A stretch of 64,000 nucleotides of DNA from Sarcocystis neurona (Eukaryota > Apicomplexa > Conoidasida > Eucoccidiorida > Sarcocystidae). Location: NCBI GenBank assembly GCA_000727475.1, contig KL647296.1:3480444-3544443 (forward strand), read 5' to 3'. Position numbers and translations under genes: made by a program. Below are positions 12,226 to 24,563 of the stretch, piece after piece (the first letter of the stretch is position 1; every line of letters begins with the position of its first letter). The notes beneath the pieces are model-generated. The model did no database searches and had not been told where the DNA came from. It saw only the letters and a list, made by a program, of their open reading frames with translations.

Positions 12226-15200
12226 AGTGCCTGTTCTGCGTTTGAGTGAAGGAGCACCTCTTTACTTTTTTGCAGCTTTGGTAGAAAACGAAACGGCAGT
12301 TCCTAACTTTCACACCAGATGCAAACCGCCAGCCCCTTGCCCATGTGACGACGCCGAGCAGCCACTGGTGATCCTCATGCTACTAGCGTCACCAAGCGTG
12401 CAGATGCAGCCTCACCGTCGGAAAAGTTTGTGGTGGTCTCATCAGATGGACATGCGGAAGACTGCGGGCTAGCCGGCCCTTGCGTCGGCGCTGTACACAA
12501 TGCGGGGAACCATGTGTTAAAAGGAAGGAAGATCTTTTAGTCTCCTGTTGGACAAATGATACCAGTACTCAAAAGTGCGAACACAGGCCCTATTGGTTTT
12601 GAATGCCGCAGAAGCATCCGCGACACTAACTACACAGTTGCTGGGTGAAACAAAACCAGCGTCGTTTCGGATATCCTTCTAGCGCGACGACAACTGTGGT
12701 TGATCCAACGGGACTTCCCTTCTTGCGTCCGAACTGTGCTGCTTGTGTTCCCGATTCAACAAGGAAACAACAACCAAGGGAAATCTACTGGCAATGAACC
12801 CGCCACGGTATGAACGTTGCAGCGTCTTTCTGCGGCGGCTTCTGTAAAATGAGGTGTAGCCGCCGACACCAATAATTAGGTCCAGAGGCCTCAGCACTGC
12901 ATTACGTCGACCCACAGCGCTTCGGGGGTGCTCAAGAGTCATCAGTCCACCACATGTAGAAACTGTCTACTCACATTGCGGAGCACTTTGAGTGGAAGTA
13001 GACTGTTTCGACCGCTCAAACCCTACTGAACGATGATGTGAACATCAACCGTGCTTTGCACGAATACAAGAACTTTGATGTGAGCATCAACCACGGTGGC
13101 TACATATGTACCCCCCCAGGAGTGGGTGTCAATCACAACTTTTTGAACGAAACTACCCCTGTCGCCGTCTCCAGTGTACAGAGCATGCCGGAGCAATGCC
13201 GGTTCATAGCACGACTAGACATCCGCGCGTCCACCAAAAGGAGCAGCACGAACCGCTTGAAGCCAGTTTTATGAGCCCGAGCTATAATTTACACTGCAAA
13301 CACCTGCGGGTACGCCGTTCAGCTCTTGCGAGCTTCCTGCTAACGAAAGGCTTCGTTTGGGTCAGGTTCACGAATACATGGCACACCTGTACTGGCTGCT
13401 GAGAGGCAAGGAATATTCGTTGATAGCATACCCAGAGGAACATTCGTGCGCAACTATAGGTAGAGGAAGTATCATTCGGGAAGTTTGCCCAGCAGTCTCT
13501 TTCTCCCCGTCTAGCTCTTCACCAATTTCGGACAATAGTCTCACTGTACAGTCTCCTTCCTGCACATGCCGCGGGCGTCTATGTCCTCGAAATACTTCTC
13601 CCGTCGTTGCATCATCCAGCGTGGTGACACCGTGGCATGTGGTCTGACTAGATGCGACTCAAATGGTAGCGTAGACGAGCAATGCTGAAATCATTTAATG
13701 ACGCTTTCCGAGGTCGACATAAAGTTTTTTGCCGCTGAAGACAGCCAAAGGATGCGGCGAGCCATACCTTCCAGTTATGAACTGCAGATACTTCGGCTGA
13801 GCGGTTAACGCTCGCCAAGTGATAACAAACCGCGCGATGTAGGCTTTTTCTCGTCGAGGTGTTGACACGCGTCCCTTCTTCAGAACTCTCACTTACAGCT
13901 TACGGTATGAGTTGAATTCGTTGGTATTTGACGGTGGCTGACTCACAACCGACCACGTTCTTTGGACGACAGAGCGCTTTTATGAGGACGGGAAGGAAAT
14001 CCATTGCTTTGAAAAGTCGCAACTGTCACGCCCTCTGTGCTGTGGGAAGGAGTCAATCGAAGACCCTTTCGGCTCCAGAGGATGTGCGGGTGATGAGCTA
14101 CCTTCCACGAGCAATTCGTGGTGTGCACCACCTCACACGGAGCCAGTACTCTCTCCGCTGCTAGGGGACGTGAACAGTTCTCAATTGGAGACGACAGTTT
14201 GACTGCAAGTCGCCCAGGATCGGTATTGACGTATTCCTATTTCCCTCTGCACCTCGGCACAGCTTCCTCTGTTCACCACGAACAAATGTAGCTGAAGTGT
14301 GTTTGTACCATGCACTTTCTAGTTACGGGCTTAGGGGCGCGATTAAGTGCGTCGTCAGCTCTCTTCCGCAATTAATCACTCGGGGTAATACGTGGGAGCA
14401 TATTTAACGGTTCGACTAAAATATCTATCGCCGTACCGTTGTCGTTGTCGGAGAGGTTCCAAGAAGGGTGAATGCATCGCCAAACACGTCTCGAGGCGTG
14501 AACAAACACTCTTATAGGAAGCAGGGGTGTTCCTATCAACGCGCCCTGCAGCTGGTACTCACCTATTGAAGGTCAACCAACGACTCCATTGCGAGTGTGT
14601 CGTCGTCGTCGTCGGGACGTATGCCGGTACCGTTTGTAGCGACGATGTTGATGCCACGGAGGCAACTCCGGTACGCATGTGCCCTCCGTAAATGTCGGTA
14701 CAGCACGTTCTTTACTAGATGCGCCGACACATGCCAGAGTGTTTATGATTCTCCACCGTAAGTTCTCCATACACGGTCGTCTCTCTGTGTGGCTGTGAGC
14801 AGCACTGCTCACTTGATCTCAACCTTGTGTGACCCCCTACGGCCTCTAAGCTGACGCGTGGAGACTTTGTCGCCTGAGCCAAAGTTGCTTCAGGCGGGTC
14901 CCACGACGTGTGGTCTTTGAATTGTCACCATAAGATCTTCTCTCAGACTGTGTTGTGCAAAATTTTGCTCCGTTGACCTCAGCCTACGCGAAGAGCTCCG
15001 GCCTGTGGTGGTGACAACCATGGACTGTGTCAATTGCTCAGATGTTCTCAAAGGCCGATCCTGGATCAACGTATGGCAGCAGCAGCAGCGGCAGCTGGAT
15101 AGCGTCACAGTCACTGTGTCAATTCGAAAGGACATCTGGGACACCGACGCTGCAACGCGGAGAGGGGCAGCTTTAGCCCTAATGATGCATGTATCCCTTT

Positions 15201-18105
15201 ACATCCCCTACTACCGCTTTTCCTTTTGCACTGACAGCTTTTGAGTTCCACAATGCACACTAGGGCTCCAGTCGCGTTACCAAAACTGGAGCTGTTTTAC
15301 GTGCTGCCGTGCTGCCGTACACCTCGTGGAATTTTACGTACTTTGGCGATGAAGCCGTCGCATCTACACCCAGGCGCCCCCAATTGTACACTCGGACGGA
15401 CTCAACGGCCTCACGGCATTGAGAACTAAAACAACCTATGTCCAGGGACGATTTTTTCTCCTCAACTATCTGTTTCCTCAGGTTCATGGATACCTGACGC
15501 AAGCACATTGACGCATCTTAAATAAGCACGTGATGTCTTGCATTCTCGAAGATGACTAGGCTTTGGGGCGAATCGACACCAGCAAGAGATGCTAAGCTTC
15601 AAGCGCCAGTGGGTCGTGTTGGTGATGGCTGTACCGTCAATACTCTTTACCTCGAGGACCACTGTAATACGGAATCCGCGACGCTATCTGCCGTCACCGC
15701 CATAGCCGTCACGAGGATGTGCATAAGTTCGTGCGCTTGTCTTCGGAACTTCCACAATGGCGCTTCCCAGAATAGTGGGTTGTGCGGTTGCCATTGAGAA
15801 TCAATCACTCCTACCTCATCGGTCCGTTCCCACCTCCAATATAAGGCAGTAATGTCTAGTTTGCCGTAGCATCAGCACTGTGATTTCCCTCACTGCTTAC
15901 GTGGGTAAGCCCACGTAGGAGAAATGCAATTGTAGACACGCAAAGAGTCAAGAAAAATGGGATGTGTACATACATAACTATACGCGAAAGTACCGATAAG
16001 TACGTGTTTACACGCGTCGTACATGCAAGTTGTGTCATACAGACGGACAAATGACAGGTGCACCGGCAGCATTCCACAGGCAAGTACCCCGCAGCTACCT
16101 CCAGGTTCTTCGGGAAATTTCAACAGAGAGGAAGCCGTGTTCGAAACCCATCGCATTGCTAACATCCGCTGACATGAGACCTGCCCTTAACGCATCGTTC
16201 TTCAATTCTGAGTTGTCATACGGTGCTACCCGCCCAACCTGAACTTTTGCTACGATGAGGATACTTTTAGCACTTCGACAGTGACAACGCCGGTAATCTT
16301 TGACGTCAAGGCAAGGACCTTCCACGAAATTCGCTGTGAAAGGCCACAATGCCTCACTGGGCCGTACACGGTGTGCTGCATAGAAGCGATCTACGTGTCT
16401 GTACGTATCTTCCCTTCCTATATACGCCCCCCTGTGCTGAGGCAGAACTCAGTGCAGATGAAGGGTAATTTCTCTTCAGTGCGATTAGATGTCAGACAAG
16501 AGAGTTGCAAAACATAGATGGTCTATCACCGAAGACACTGAGCCACAATTATATTTTCCATGAGTCACTGTTCGGGAAATACCTGGAATAATATCCTTGA
16601 CAACGCACTGCTAAACTTATGTTTAAGACTTCTACCCAGGGTTGGACGCCAGCCATCCCCAAATGATAAACTCCCTGCTCTGGAGATGCCGTGTTCATGG
16701 AGAATGAGACCGCCGTGCATAGCCACGACTTAGATTGAGCGGTGTGCAGTTTCACACGTTTGATCAAACCTCACGGGCTGGTGCTGCTTGATTCTCGGCT
16801 TCAACCTCAGCAGCGACACTGCGACGTGCAGAAGCTCAGGCATCATAGTCACACGTATCAATGCGCGCCCACCTACCAGCGCATCTCTATCTACGTGAAA
16901 TTTGTGTATATTTGTCGCTCCAGGGCAATACCTTTCCGACACCACGCTATTCGTGAACAACCTTGTGGTCTGTTCAAAGTTGGCTGCATTGCTCGATATA
17001 TCCGAGCGTATTTATGCCGTTGACTGAGACTTCTCTCGGCAGTGCCTCAGCAAGGCAAAATGCTTAGAAACGAGCACCACAGCACTTCGCGAGTACAAGA
17101 GATGGCAACGGTCGTGCGTGTCAGATTCATACGTCCCCCAGCTGTTGCTTGCGTCACTGTGAAGTTCAACTACGCGTTAACACGGAACGGCAATAACGGC
17201 CCTGTATTCTTGCACAACTGGATGCACACCCTTGAGTTGCTGTACTGTATCGTGTTCGAGAAGTCCCTAGTCGTTGAAGAGGGGGGCGTTTGACGCAGGA
17301 GACACTTTAAAGATTCTCAGGCTTGTTACAGTCTCCTCCACCCACGGTCTTGGCCTGTTCGACAAAAAAAGAGGAGAGACCGAGGTTGCTCCGCGTAACG
17401 GAGCAACTGTTACGGAGTAGAGATGTTCTTACAAAGTACCCTGAAGCGGGCGCGGCTATTCGAGGCCGGGGATGAATGTGACGAAATTACTATTAGAGAC
17501 ATAGATGAGAATAGGTCAGAAAAGTGTGGTCGTAAACAATTTACTGCTGAACGAATGAAGCAGACATCTCCAGCGAAATGAGTATTGTGTTGACCCTGCA
17601 CTGCACCGTGCCTTCAGTTCTCTTCCGCATGGTTTCCGATTCTGACCACCAAAAATGCGTACACACCCCGGCCTTAGGCCCCGTCTTCCTGTCCTTTCTG
17701 CGCTCCTGCTAGGGTGCCGCGTTGCGCCTGCTATTACGTTGTCACACTCTCTCTGGATTGCTGTTCTGAGGATGGACAGGTTTCTTCCGGGTGCCTTGCT
17801 GCTTTGCCCCAAGCGGTGCAAATACACGAAGAGTGCTGCTGACTGTGGAGAACGTAGCGCATTTCAGCCGCGCTTCCACCTTCGAAAAGATTGCCTTTAT
17901 GCCGTCGTCCTCAACTTGTGCGGGGTGGCTCAAACGCGAACAAGACGAGATATGATCTCTGGGGGGAAACCGAAAGAACTGCGCGTAACGCCGCTTCACA
18001 GACATTGTCTTTGGACAGTGCGAGGTCATTTCGTGCCACGTATCACGTCCTTTTTTCGGCGCTTCACTCAAGAGCGGTCTCAGCGAAACTTTACTGGAAA
18101 AGTGA

Positions 18106-18708
18106 ATGCGCGTGGACGCCCTTGTTCTCCTCGGTAAGTCTTGCGGTCCATGTTTCCGCGGCAAAACTGTGGTCCCGTTTCGCATTCACCACAGGAGAAC
18201 TCGTTCCAGCTTAGGTACTAATGGACGAGAGCTCGTGGTTTCATGGGACCAAAGTCATAACACACAAACGTGCTCGTGTAAACTGTGGCCACCCGGGAAA
18301 ACTAAACCTTCGTATTGTACAGGAGGCCGCATCCACAGTCACATTTTGTCGTGGTTGGTTACGAGCCCTCGAGCAATCACAAGAAAACGCCGAGTCCTCT
18401 GGCATGTTGTCAAAAGCGAATGCAGTACTGTCCTTCTCGCATTGTCGTCCACGCACGTAAAGGATAAAGAGCCATGTGACGAATATCTTAGCACGGAAGT
18501 GTTATCCTGTGCGTGGAGCAGGCAGCGAAATGGGCAAGTGGAGAAGACATACGTGTCCGTGAAACTGCCGTATATCTCTTATATTTGTGTTTTGTACGGT
18601 TTTCAAGTGAAGGTGTGGATGCACACTTGTTTTTGCATTTGCGTCACAAATCACACCAATAACACCTACCTACGCTTCTACCACGGTGACAACTCGTGTG
18701 TATGGTAA
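18106..18708 (+). CDS. Doubtful 200-codon ORF
   Basis: ATG at 18106, TAA-terminated frame of 200 codons. Composition is Cys/Arg/Ser/His-rich, with no domain, signal peptide or repeat that I recognise. A frame of this length is expected about 0.1-0.2 times by chance in 22 kb of such sequence, so it is listed only as a possible gene. Overlapping ORFs on both strands argue against it. Confidence 0.15.
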   Translation: MRVDALVLLGKSCGPCFRGKTVVPFRIHHRRTRSSLGTNGRELVVSWDQSHNTQTCSCKLWPPGKTKPSYCTGGRIHSHILSWLVTSPRAITRKRRVLWHVVKSECSTVLLALSSTHVKDKEPCDEYLSTEVLSCAWSRQRNGQVEKTYVSVKLPYISYICVLYGFQVKVWMHTCFCICVTNHTNNTYLRFYHGDNSCVW

Positions 18709-21700
18709 GTAGGCATTGCACAGTGAGACACGTAGGTGGAAATATACTTCTGCACTGTCGGAATCCACATACAGGAGGGCATTTGACGTGACTTGCCGGA
18801 GGAATGGATGATAAGCCTACACTAGCACAGCGTCAATTCATGGACACAGCGGGCTCTGGTATACACGTTCGTGCACAAGAAAACGGCGCGTACAGATGGT
18901 GGCGGACAAAACTGCACTCACCATATCGTTCTGGCTTGTCAAGTAGGTGTCTCAAGGATGGATTTATGTACCGTTGTGGCCAGCTACCGCTCTCGCTTTA
19001 GACGTTTTCAGCAGTACGTCATTATTTCTGAAGCGGAGACCGACTTTCTTGGTATGGGGACAACAGATATACTTACGGCCGCTTGTTCGGCGTCCAAAGT
19101 GTAATTAAAGAACGAGTTGGAGGTAGACCTCGACGTGACTGAATTTTTTTCTGTTCCTGCACACGTGTGCTTTGTATACCATCTGAAGCTCTATCCGTGC
19201 TGTCTACTCCTGCAGCAGTTCCACGAGTCAGCCAGTGGGCTCTCCCCATATTCAAGTAGAATACAGGTTTTCCTCTACTGCTTCATCCCAGCAAAGGTTT
19301 CTTTACATTCTGAGTGTTCCGAAGAACATGGTTTGCTACAACAGAGCCGCGCGCGAGTGCTTTTTCCCCTAGTCCCTGCCGATCCCTCGCTTCACGGGTA
19401 CAAGTGCTTCTGACGGGCGGTGATATTGATTAGCGGAGCTTCGAGTACGTGTTATGAATGGATGGTCAACTGCAGTATCTTACACAGGTCGAAGTGTTTG
19501 TCTGGTTGGAACGATTCACAAGCGCAGAAGTAGATGTGCGTGTATTTATTTGCCTTCGTTGCCATGACTCTGCGCTCGGCTGCCCAAACAAAGAGAAAGT
19601 TTGTGTCGTCGAACTCACGTGCATACGCGTAAAGCTATATACCTTTTCTTGTGTACGCATGCGCGCGTGTGTGGTAGTCAATGAACCCACTTACGCGAAG
19701 TGATCAGCCTGGTTGTAACAGTTGGTATGACAGTTTCTACGCATGTTTCTTGGTATCTTGTTGAGCATTGTTGAAGGGAGGTGTGATTCCGACGTCTTCT
19801 CCTGTCATGAAGTGTGAAGAGCTTCGCGAGAACTGCCAGCGTACTGCTTGCGCAAAGATTGAATGAGGACGAGGGGCCGACGGCAGCAGAAACAGTTGGC
19901 GGAGTGTCGAATTGCTTTTTCGGTGAAGTGATAGCTGTACAGCAGGTTTACCGATAATTCTGTTCAAACACGAACTTGCTACAGACAGGTTTGCACAATG
20001 CCTGCTCCTCCCCCTCCCCTTCCGCTCTGCGCTACCTGATGTCTACTTTCTGTCTGCTACTATGTGTCCACCCAAGCAGCAACAACCCTCTCTTCAGTGG
20101 CACGTACCTGTGTCAGCATTTTTTTGTAAACGTGACTACGTGAAGAGGAACAGATACAATCCCATAAGAGAGATCTTGTTCTCCTTCTTGGAAGTTCACT
20201 TCATCTTATGTGACGCTACTACTAGAATCTTCCGCCTGACAAGGATTATTCAAATTCAACTTCCTTACTCTACCTGTCCTGTTCAGCTCCCTTGTTTCTG
20301 TCATTACCAATGCTTGTACGTCACTCGTTCGGCTCTTCAGCACCTTTATATTGCTGCTGTCCTCCTTGCGGCATTGCTGCGGGTCCGTTAGTGAACCTTG
20401 ATATACACTGGTTGTGTCCGGCTGTCCGTCGCCTGTCGTACTGAACACTTTTTTCGGCAATCAGACGGCTAGACAAACGACTAGCACCTTCTGGAATAGT
20501 AAATGGCAGACTGTGCAGTGCGACCTACGGCATAAGATATTTGACTTCGGTGCGCGTCAACCTCCGCGTATTAGTCGGTGCAGGAAATGCTGCGCCCGCA
20601 AGATCTCTGCGGGGGCGTTTGTTCTACTCACGGAAAGGAAAACAGCGCAAACGCGATAAGACGAACGCAGGGCAGCTGCAACACCTCAAATCCCTATTTT
20701 ACATAAGGAAAGAAAGTCACAAATGAATGTCACGACTACGTCGCCGGAAACCTAGCTGCGTAAGCTCTTGAATTGTTACTTTATTTCACTACGTGCAGTG
20801 AGTCCTATCGGGAAAAAGACAAGTCACATACATGAAATTTAAACGAGTGTTGCAGCGTAGGTCTTATAAAGTCAGCCCAAGGGGAAACAAGCGTATGTGG
20901 ATGGTGCACAAGCGTCACGGTCTCGCTAATTGTCACACTCGCAGTTTTAGCGATTATGACGTTAGCACTGACGTCGCGTCTTGATCCACATTCACCAAGG
21001 AAAGAATGCAGCTTGTTCGCCTTGTGCTAACACTGCGGTCTACTTGCTGTCAGCTGCAGTAGCTGGTGACGCAGTTGTTTCAATTTGTGACGGGTGAATT
21101 CGCCTCGTGCCCTACGGCTCCTATTGACCAGAGTCGACTAGAGTCGACTACGCCCTTAGTCAGGGCGTGAGGCTGCATTTTTTAAAAAAATTAGCAGCGT
21201 GTTGCCTCTCCTGTTTATGCAGGTCCTCTTAACTGCACTTCGCTGTTCCGTAGAGCGTAGACCTGCAGTAACAAGCGGAAAATAAGCACTGGTATGGTGC
21301 GCTCTGCAAATGTTGGTGTAACCCAAATGCTACATCACAAGAGCATCCAGTGTGAAGCACAAGATGGTTTCTTTCTCGAAATTGAAGAGGTGCTTAAGTG
21401 CACGCACGTACACGTGTGCACATCTGAAAAAACATATATACGCATAACTGGGGACCTGTAAAGAAGCAGTTCAGTAGGAACAAGGGTGCTTGAGTCGGCA
21501 GTACGCACAGTGTCAACGGCAGCTAGCTGCTCTGGAAACGGTGTGTCGTTCACGTGTATACTGCGCGGCGAGGATAAAGGAAGAGTTGATTATCTTTTCT
21601 GTGCTTCTGCAAGGGAGAGGTGCCCAGGGCAACAAAGTCCAGACACAATATCAAGACACTTTAACGTTCACCCTGACAAGGGGAAGCAAGAGCTGCCACA

Positions 21701-22151
21701 CGTTGAGATTCTAACTTGGCCGCAGAGGGGCGAGCCAGCTGTTTTGCTGACATCGAGTGGGAGCGCACAACGCAGATATTTTAGGGCAGTTCCTGCAGCG
21801 ACAGGTTCCGTAACTGTGTCTAGAGCGGTCCAGCCTTGGCGAAAGTAGATACAAGCACGTACATGCCTATATGTAGGTGATCATGCTATAGAATTGTTTA
21901 TGTGAGGGGGCACAGATGCGCTTGTCTGGGGGCACGCAGGTGCGTGTGCAATCATGTCTACTGTACACTGACACATGTATACACACAAGCAACCACCTGC
22001 ATATTACGAACACTTGCAGACAAAAACGTACCCGTCAAGAACGCTCAGAAAGCGCACAAATGTCATTGTTGTCTACCCGTAGGATTCCGGGAGGCCCTTA
22101 CTTCCACTGAAAAGGTTCCCTTACCTGTTCCGCTTGCACGCCTCAGCAGCC

Positions 22152-24563
22152 ATGTCTCCGCTTCGTAGTCCGGGTGGGCGACATGCCCAGCAGCCTCAGC
22201 GGGTCCTTCAAAGGCAGTCGCGAACGTCACTGTCTCAGCATGATCGCCACACGGCACCAGCAACAGCCACACCAGCTGGATGCTTTGCGTCAAGCCTTCG
22301 TTCCTCGCTGCCACCAGTAGTAGGTTCTCGTCCACAGTCGGCAGCCCTGCTTTCACCTTCAGAAGAGGCTGTTCGGCAGGGGGGTCTGCGGGGTTCAGCC
22401 AGTACCCGAGGCGACGGGAGCTTCGGGACGCATTTGCACCCGCTACCACAAAGAAGTACATTGAAGACAGCCGCATCGCGTCCTACGTACGCAAAAGGTG
22501 TCGCAGAATATCTCCGAGCCTTCAAGTCCGACAAAGAAGTTAGCTCCGCGACTGGTAGCGATGCTCCAAAACAACGCTTTGTGCAGTTCGACAGCAGCCG
22601 AGCTCCTCCGATAGCGCCACCGAAAACAACCCCTTCTTCAGAACTATTTCCAGATTTCCTACCAGCTTCTTGTCAGAACAGTGGTGCACCGACGACAAGT
22701 GCAGTGCCTGCACCAAGATGTAAAGCACAGCGGGAACAAGGTGTCGGTGAAAACAGCAGCGATAATTTAAGTGGATGCGTTTCTCGCGTGTCACTGGAAC
22801 ATGGAGAGGAGAACACCGGGGGCCAGAACAGCACAAGCGAATGCGCGTTTCACAATATACAAACTTCGTGCCGGTGTAGTACCCTTCTCATGTCAGAATT
22901 CTCTACATCCGACGGAGAAGACGCCTGTCACGGCGCCTTCACTGCCGGCACAAGTGAGAGCCTGGTGGTTCAAACTCTCCAAGCGTCCGCGTTTGAGGCA
23001 ACGTTACGTCCTTCCACGAACTGCTCTACAAGTGCCGTTCCGTGCACGCCGTCTTGTCCTCACAGTCTTTCGTCAAGCCCTGCTTCACGTGGAAATTTTT
23101 CCCACGACAGAGGAAGAAGATCCACTTTGCCACATAGCCACAAGAAGAGAGAACGCTACAGCGGCTTCCCATGCAGCGTGACCCCTCCCTTCTATTCACC
23201 AGGATCCACGGCAACATCACGACCTAGCCCCCTCCAAAACCCGAAGCAGGAACTCGTTGGTCGCGCGCTGCTTTGCAAGAGTGGCACAGCAGAAAACGCC
23301 TCTGCATCTCTTTCGGACCGTGCGTGTGCCATTCTGGGTGCAATTCCGAGTACAATTTCACGCGACAACACCGAATATCTGGGCTCTGAACGTTCGACTA
23401 CTCAGCGACGTCTACCGTCCCCTGTCACGCCTGGAACAGGATGGAGCGAAGCTCTCGCCCGACGCAGCAGCAGCCCGCAAGACAGTAGACTAGATCTCCT
23501 TCCTGTTGATGCAGGTGTAACGAGGAGTAGGGACAGGAGCACTGCATGGGGGTCATCGCCTCCGGCACTCCCTGAAGCAACAGCATTACCCGTGCTTGCC
23601 AAAGCAATGAAGCGCGTACCTTCACACTTGCTGACGCTCTGCTCGATCTATTTTGACTCTAAGAAGACCGAGAGTGCGGTGGCGACAACAACTTCATTGG
23701 TATCCGGCGGACAGTCAGTGCAGAACTGCACTGGCAAATACCCAACAACGAGACAACATCACGCACTACCGTTGGAGTGGCTGAAGACTGCTCAACGCTG
23801 TCTATCTACTAAAAAAGCGATCGCAAGCGTCAAGGCCGCTGAAAGCGGAGAAAAGACTACCGAAGCAGGGCTACGTCCCGTTGGGGATGATGAAAGAGAA
23901 TTGCTGAAGGATGTACGCACAGCAGAAGACGCCATTGCGTTTTTTTCACGCCACGGTGCAACGGCGGGAGTTCGCTTTGTGTACTGCAATCGACGCCGCC
24001 AGCAGCCCCCGCAGCAGGAGGGGGCGACACCACACGAGCGAGGAGAGAAAGAAGAGCAGCTTGAATCATTGCCTCCGGTACAAACAGATAAAGATGGCTT
24101 CTTGTGGGAAGGCGATCAATATAGTTTGGTGGTGGTGCCTGAAAAAGACGCTGATCCGGAGCATTTCACCATATCAGCCACTGGCATCGTGCACATAGCT
24201 CCAGGGCGGCCTTCAGAATTTATCACTCTTCCAGATTTTATGCGACAAAGTTTCCTCTTCTCCACCCTGCGCTCAATCTTCTTCTTCAAAACTTACCTCC
24301 TGCAAAAACTGCTGCGTATTTGGAGACGCAACGTTCGTCAGTTAGTCTACAAGCAACAACTGGCAAAACTCGGCAGAAACCTGTTTTTAGCCAAGCCAGT
24401 GTTTGCACAGAGCCTTCTGGAAATCCTGTGTTTGATGGCAGAGCTTCGCAATGTACCACTTCTACAAATGCAGCCCAATACTCTTTACGACCTTGCGCAG
24501 TTCGTCGCCCTGCAGAATGGCGCACGCAACGACGTGCACAACGGAGCGCGGAAGAGGATCGAG
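22152..24563 (+). CDS. Dynein heavy chain exon 1 (residues 1-804)
   Basis: The first ATG of the long frame is 22152 (an upstream TTG is not needed; in-frame TAG at 22080). Residues 1 to about 580 are Ser/Thr/Pro/Arg-rich and probably disordered, specific to this lineage. From about residue 590 ([12 protein letters not shown]) the conserved inner-arm tail begins: VRFVYCN, then [16 protein letters not shown] and SATGIVHI around 655-685, [15 protein letters not shown], the aromatic/basic helix [20 protein letters not shown] at about 710-730, then NLFLAKPVF and [12 protein letters not shown]. These blocks in this order mark the DNAH1/3/6/7/12 group. The frame stays open to 24596, but the donor GAG|GTAAAC at 24563/24564 ends the exon in phase 0. 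Additional upstream exons cannot be excluded. Confidence 0.92.

Larger units (their letters stand above)
8980..22151. other. Gene-poor region upstream of the dynein gene
   Basis: About 13 kb without a gene I can support. The longest plus-strand ATG ORF is 18106-18708 (200 codons), borderline for chance. An open frame at 10810-11160 without an ATG has a protein-like acidic composition and could be an isolated exon or a decayed gene fragment, but it matches nothing I recognise. Diverged repeats at 9328-9810 and 12050-12225 are listed separately. No tRNA, rRNA or telomeric repeat was seen. The part just before 22152 should contain the dynein promoter and 5' UTR; an in-frame TAG at 22080 limits upward extension of the first exon. 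Confidence 0.55.

Noticed and set aside
17655..18137. 160-codon plus-strand ORF with a hydrophobic start
   Set aside because: Length is expected by chance about once in this region; an overlapping minus-strand ORF is as long, and no domain is visible.
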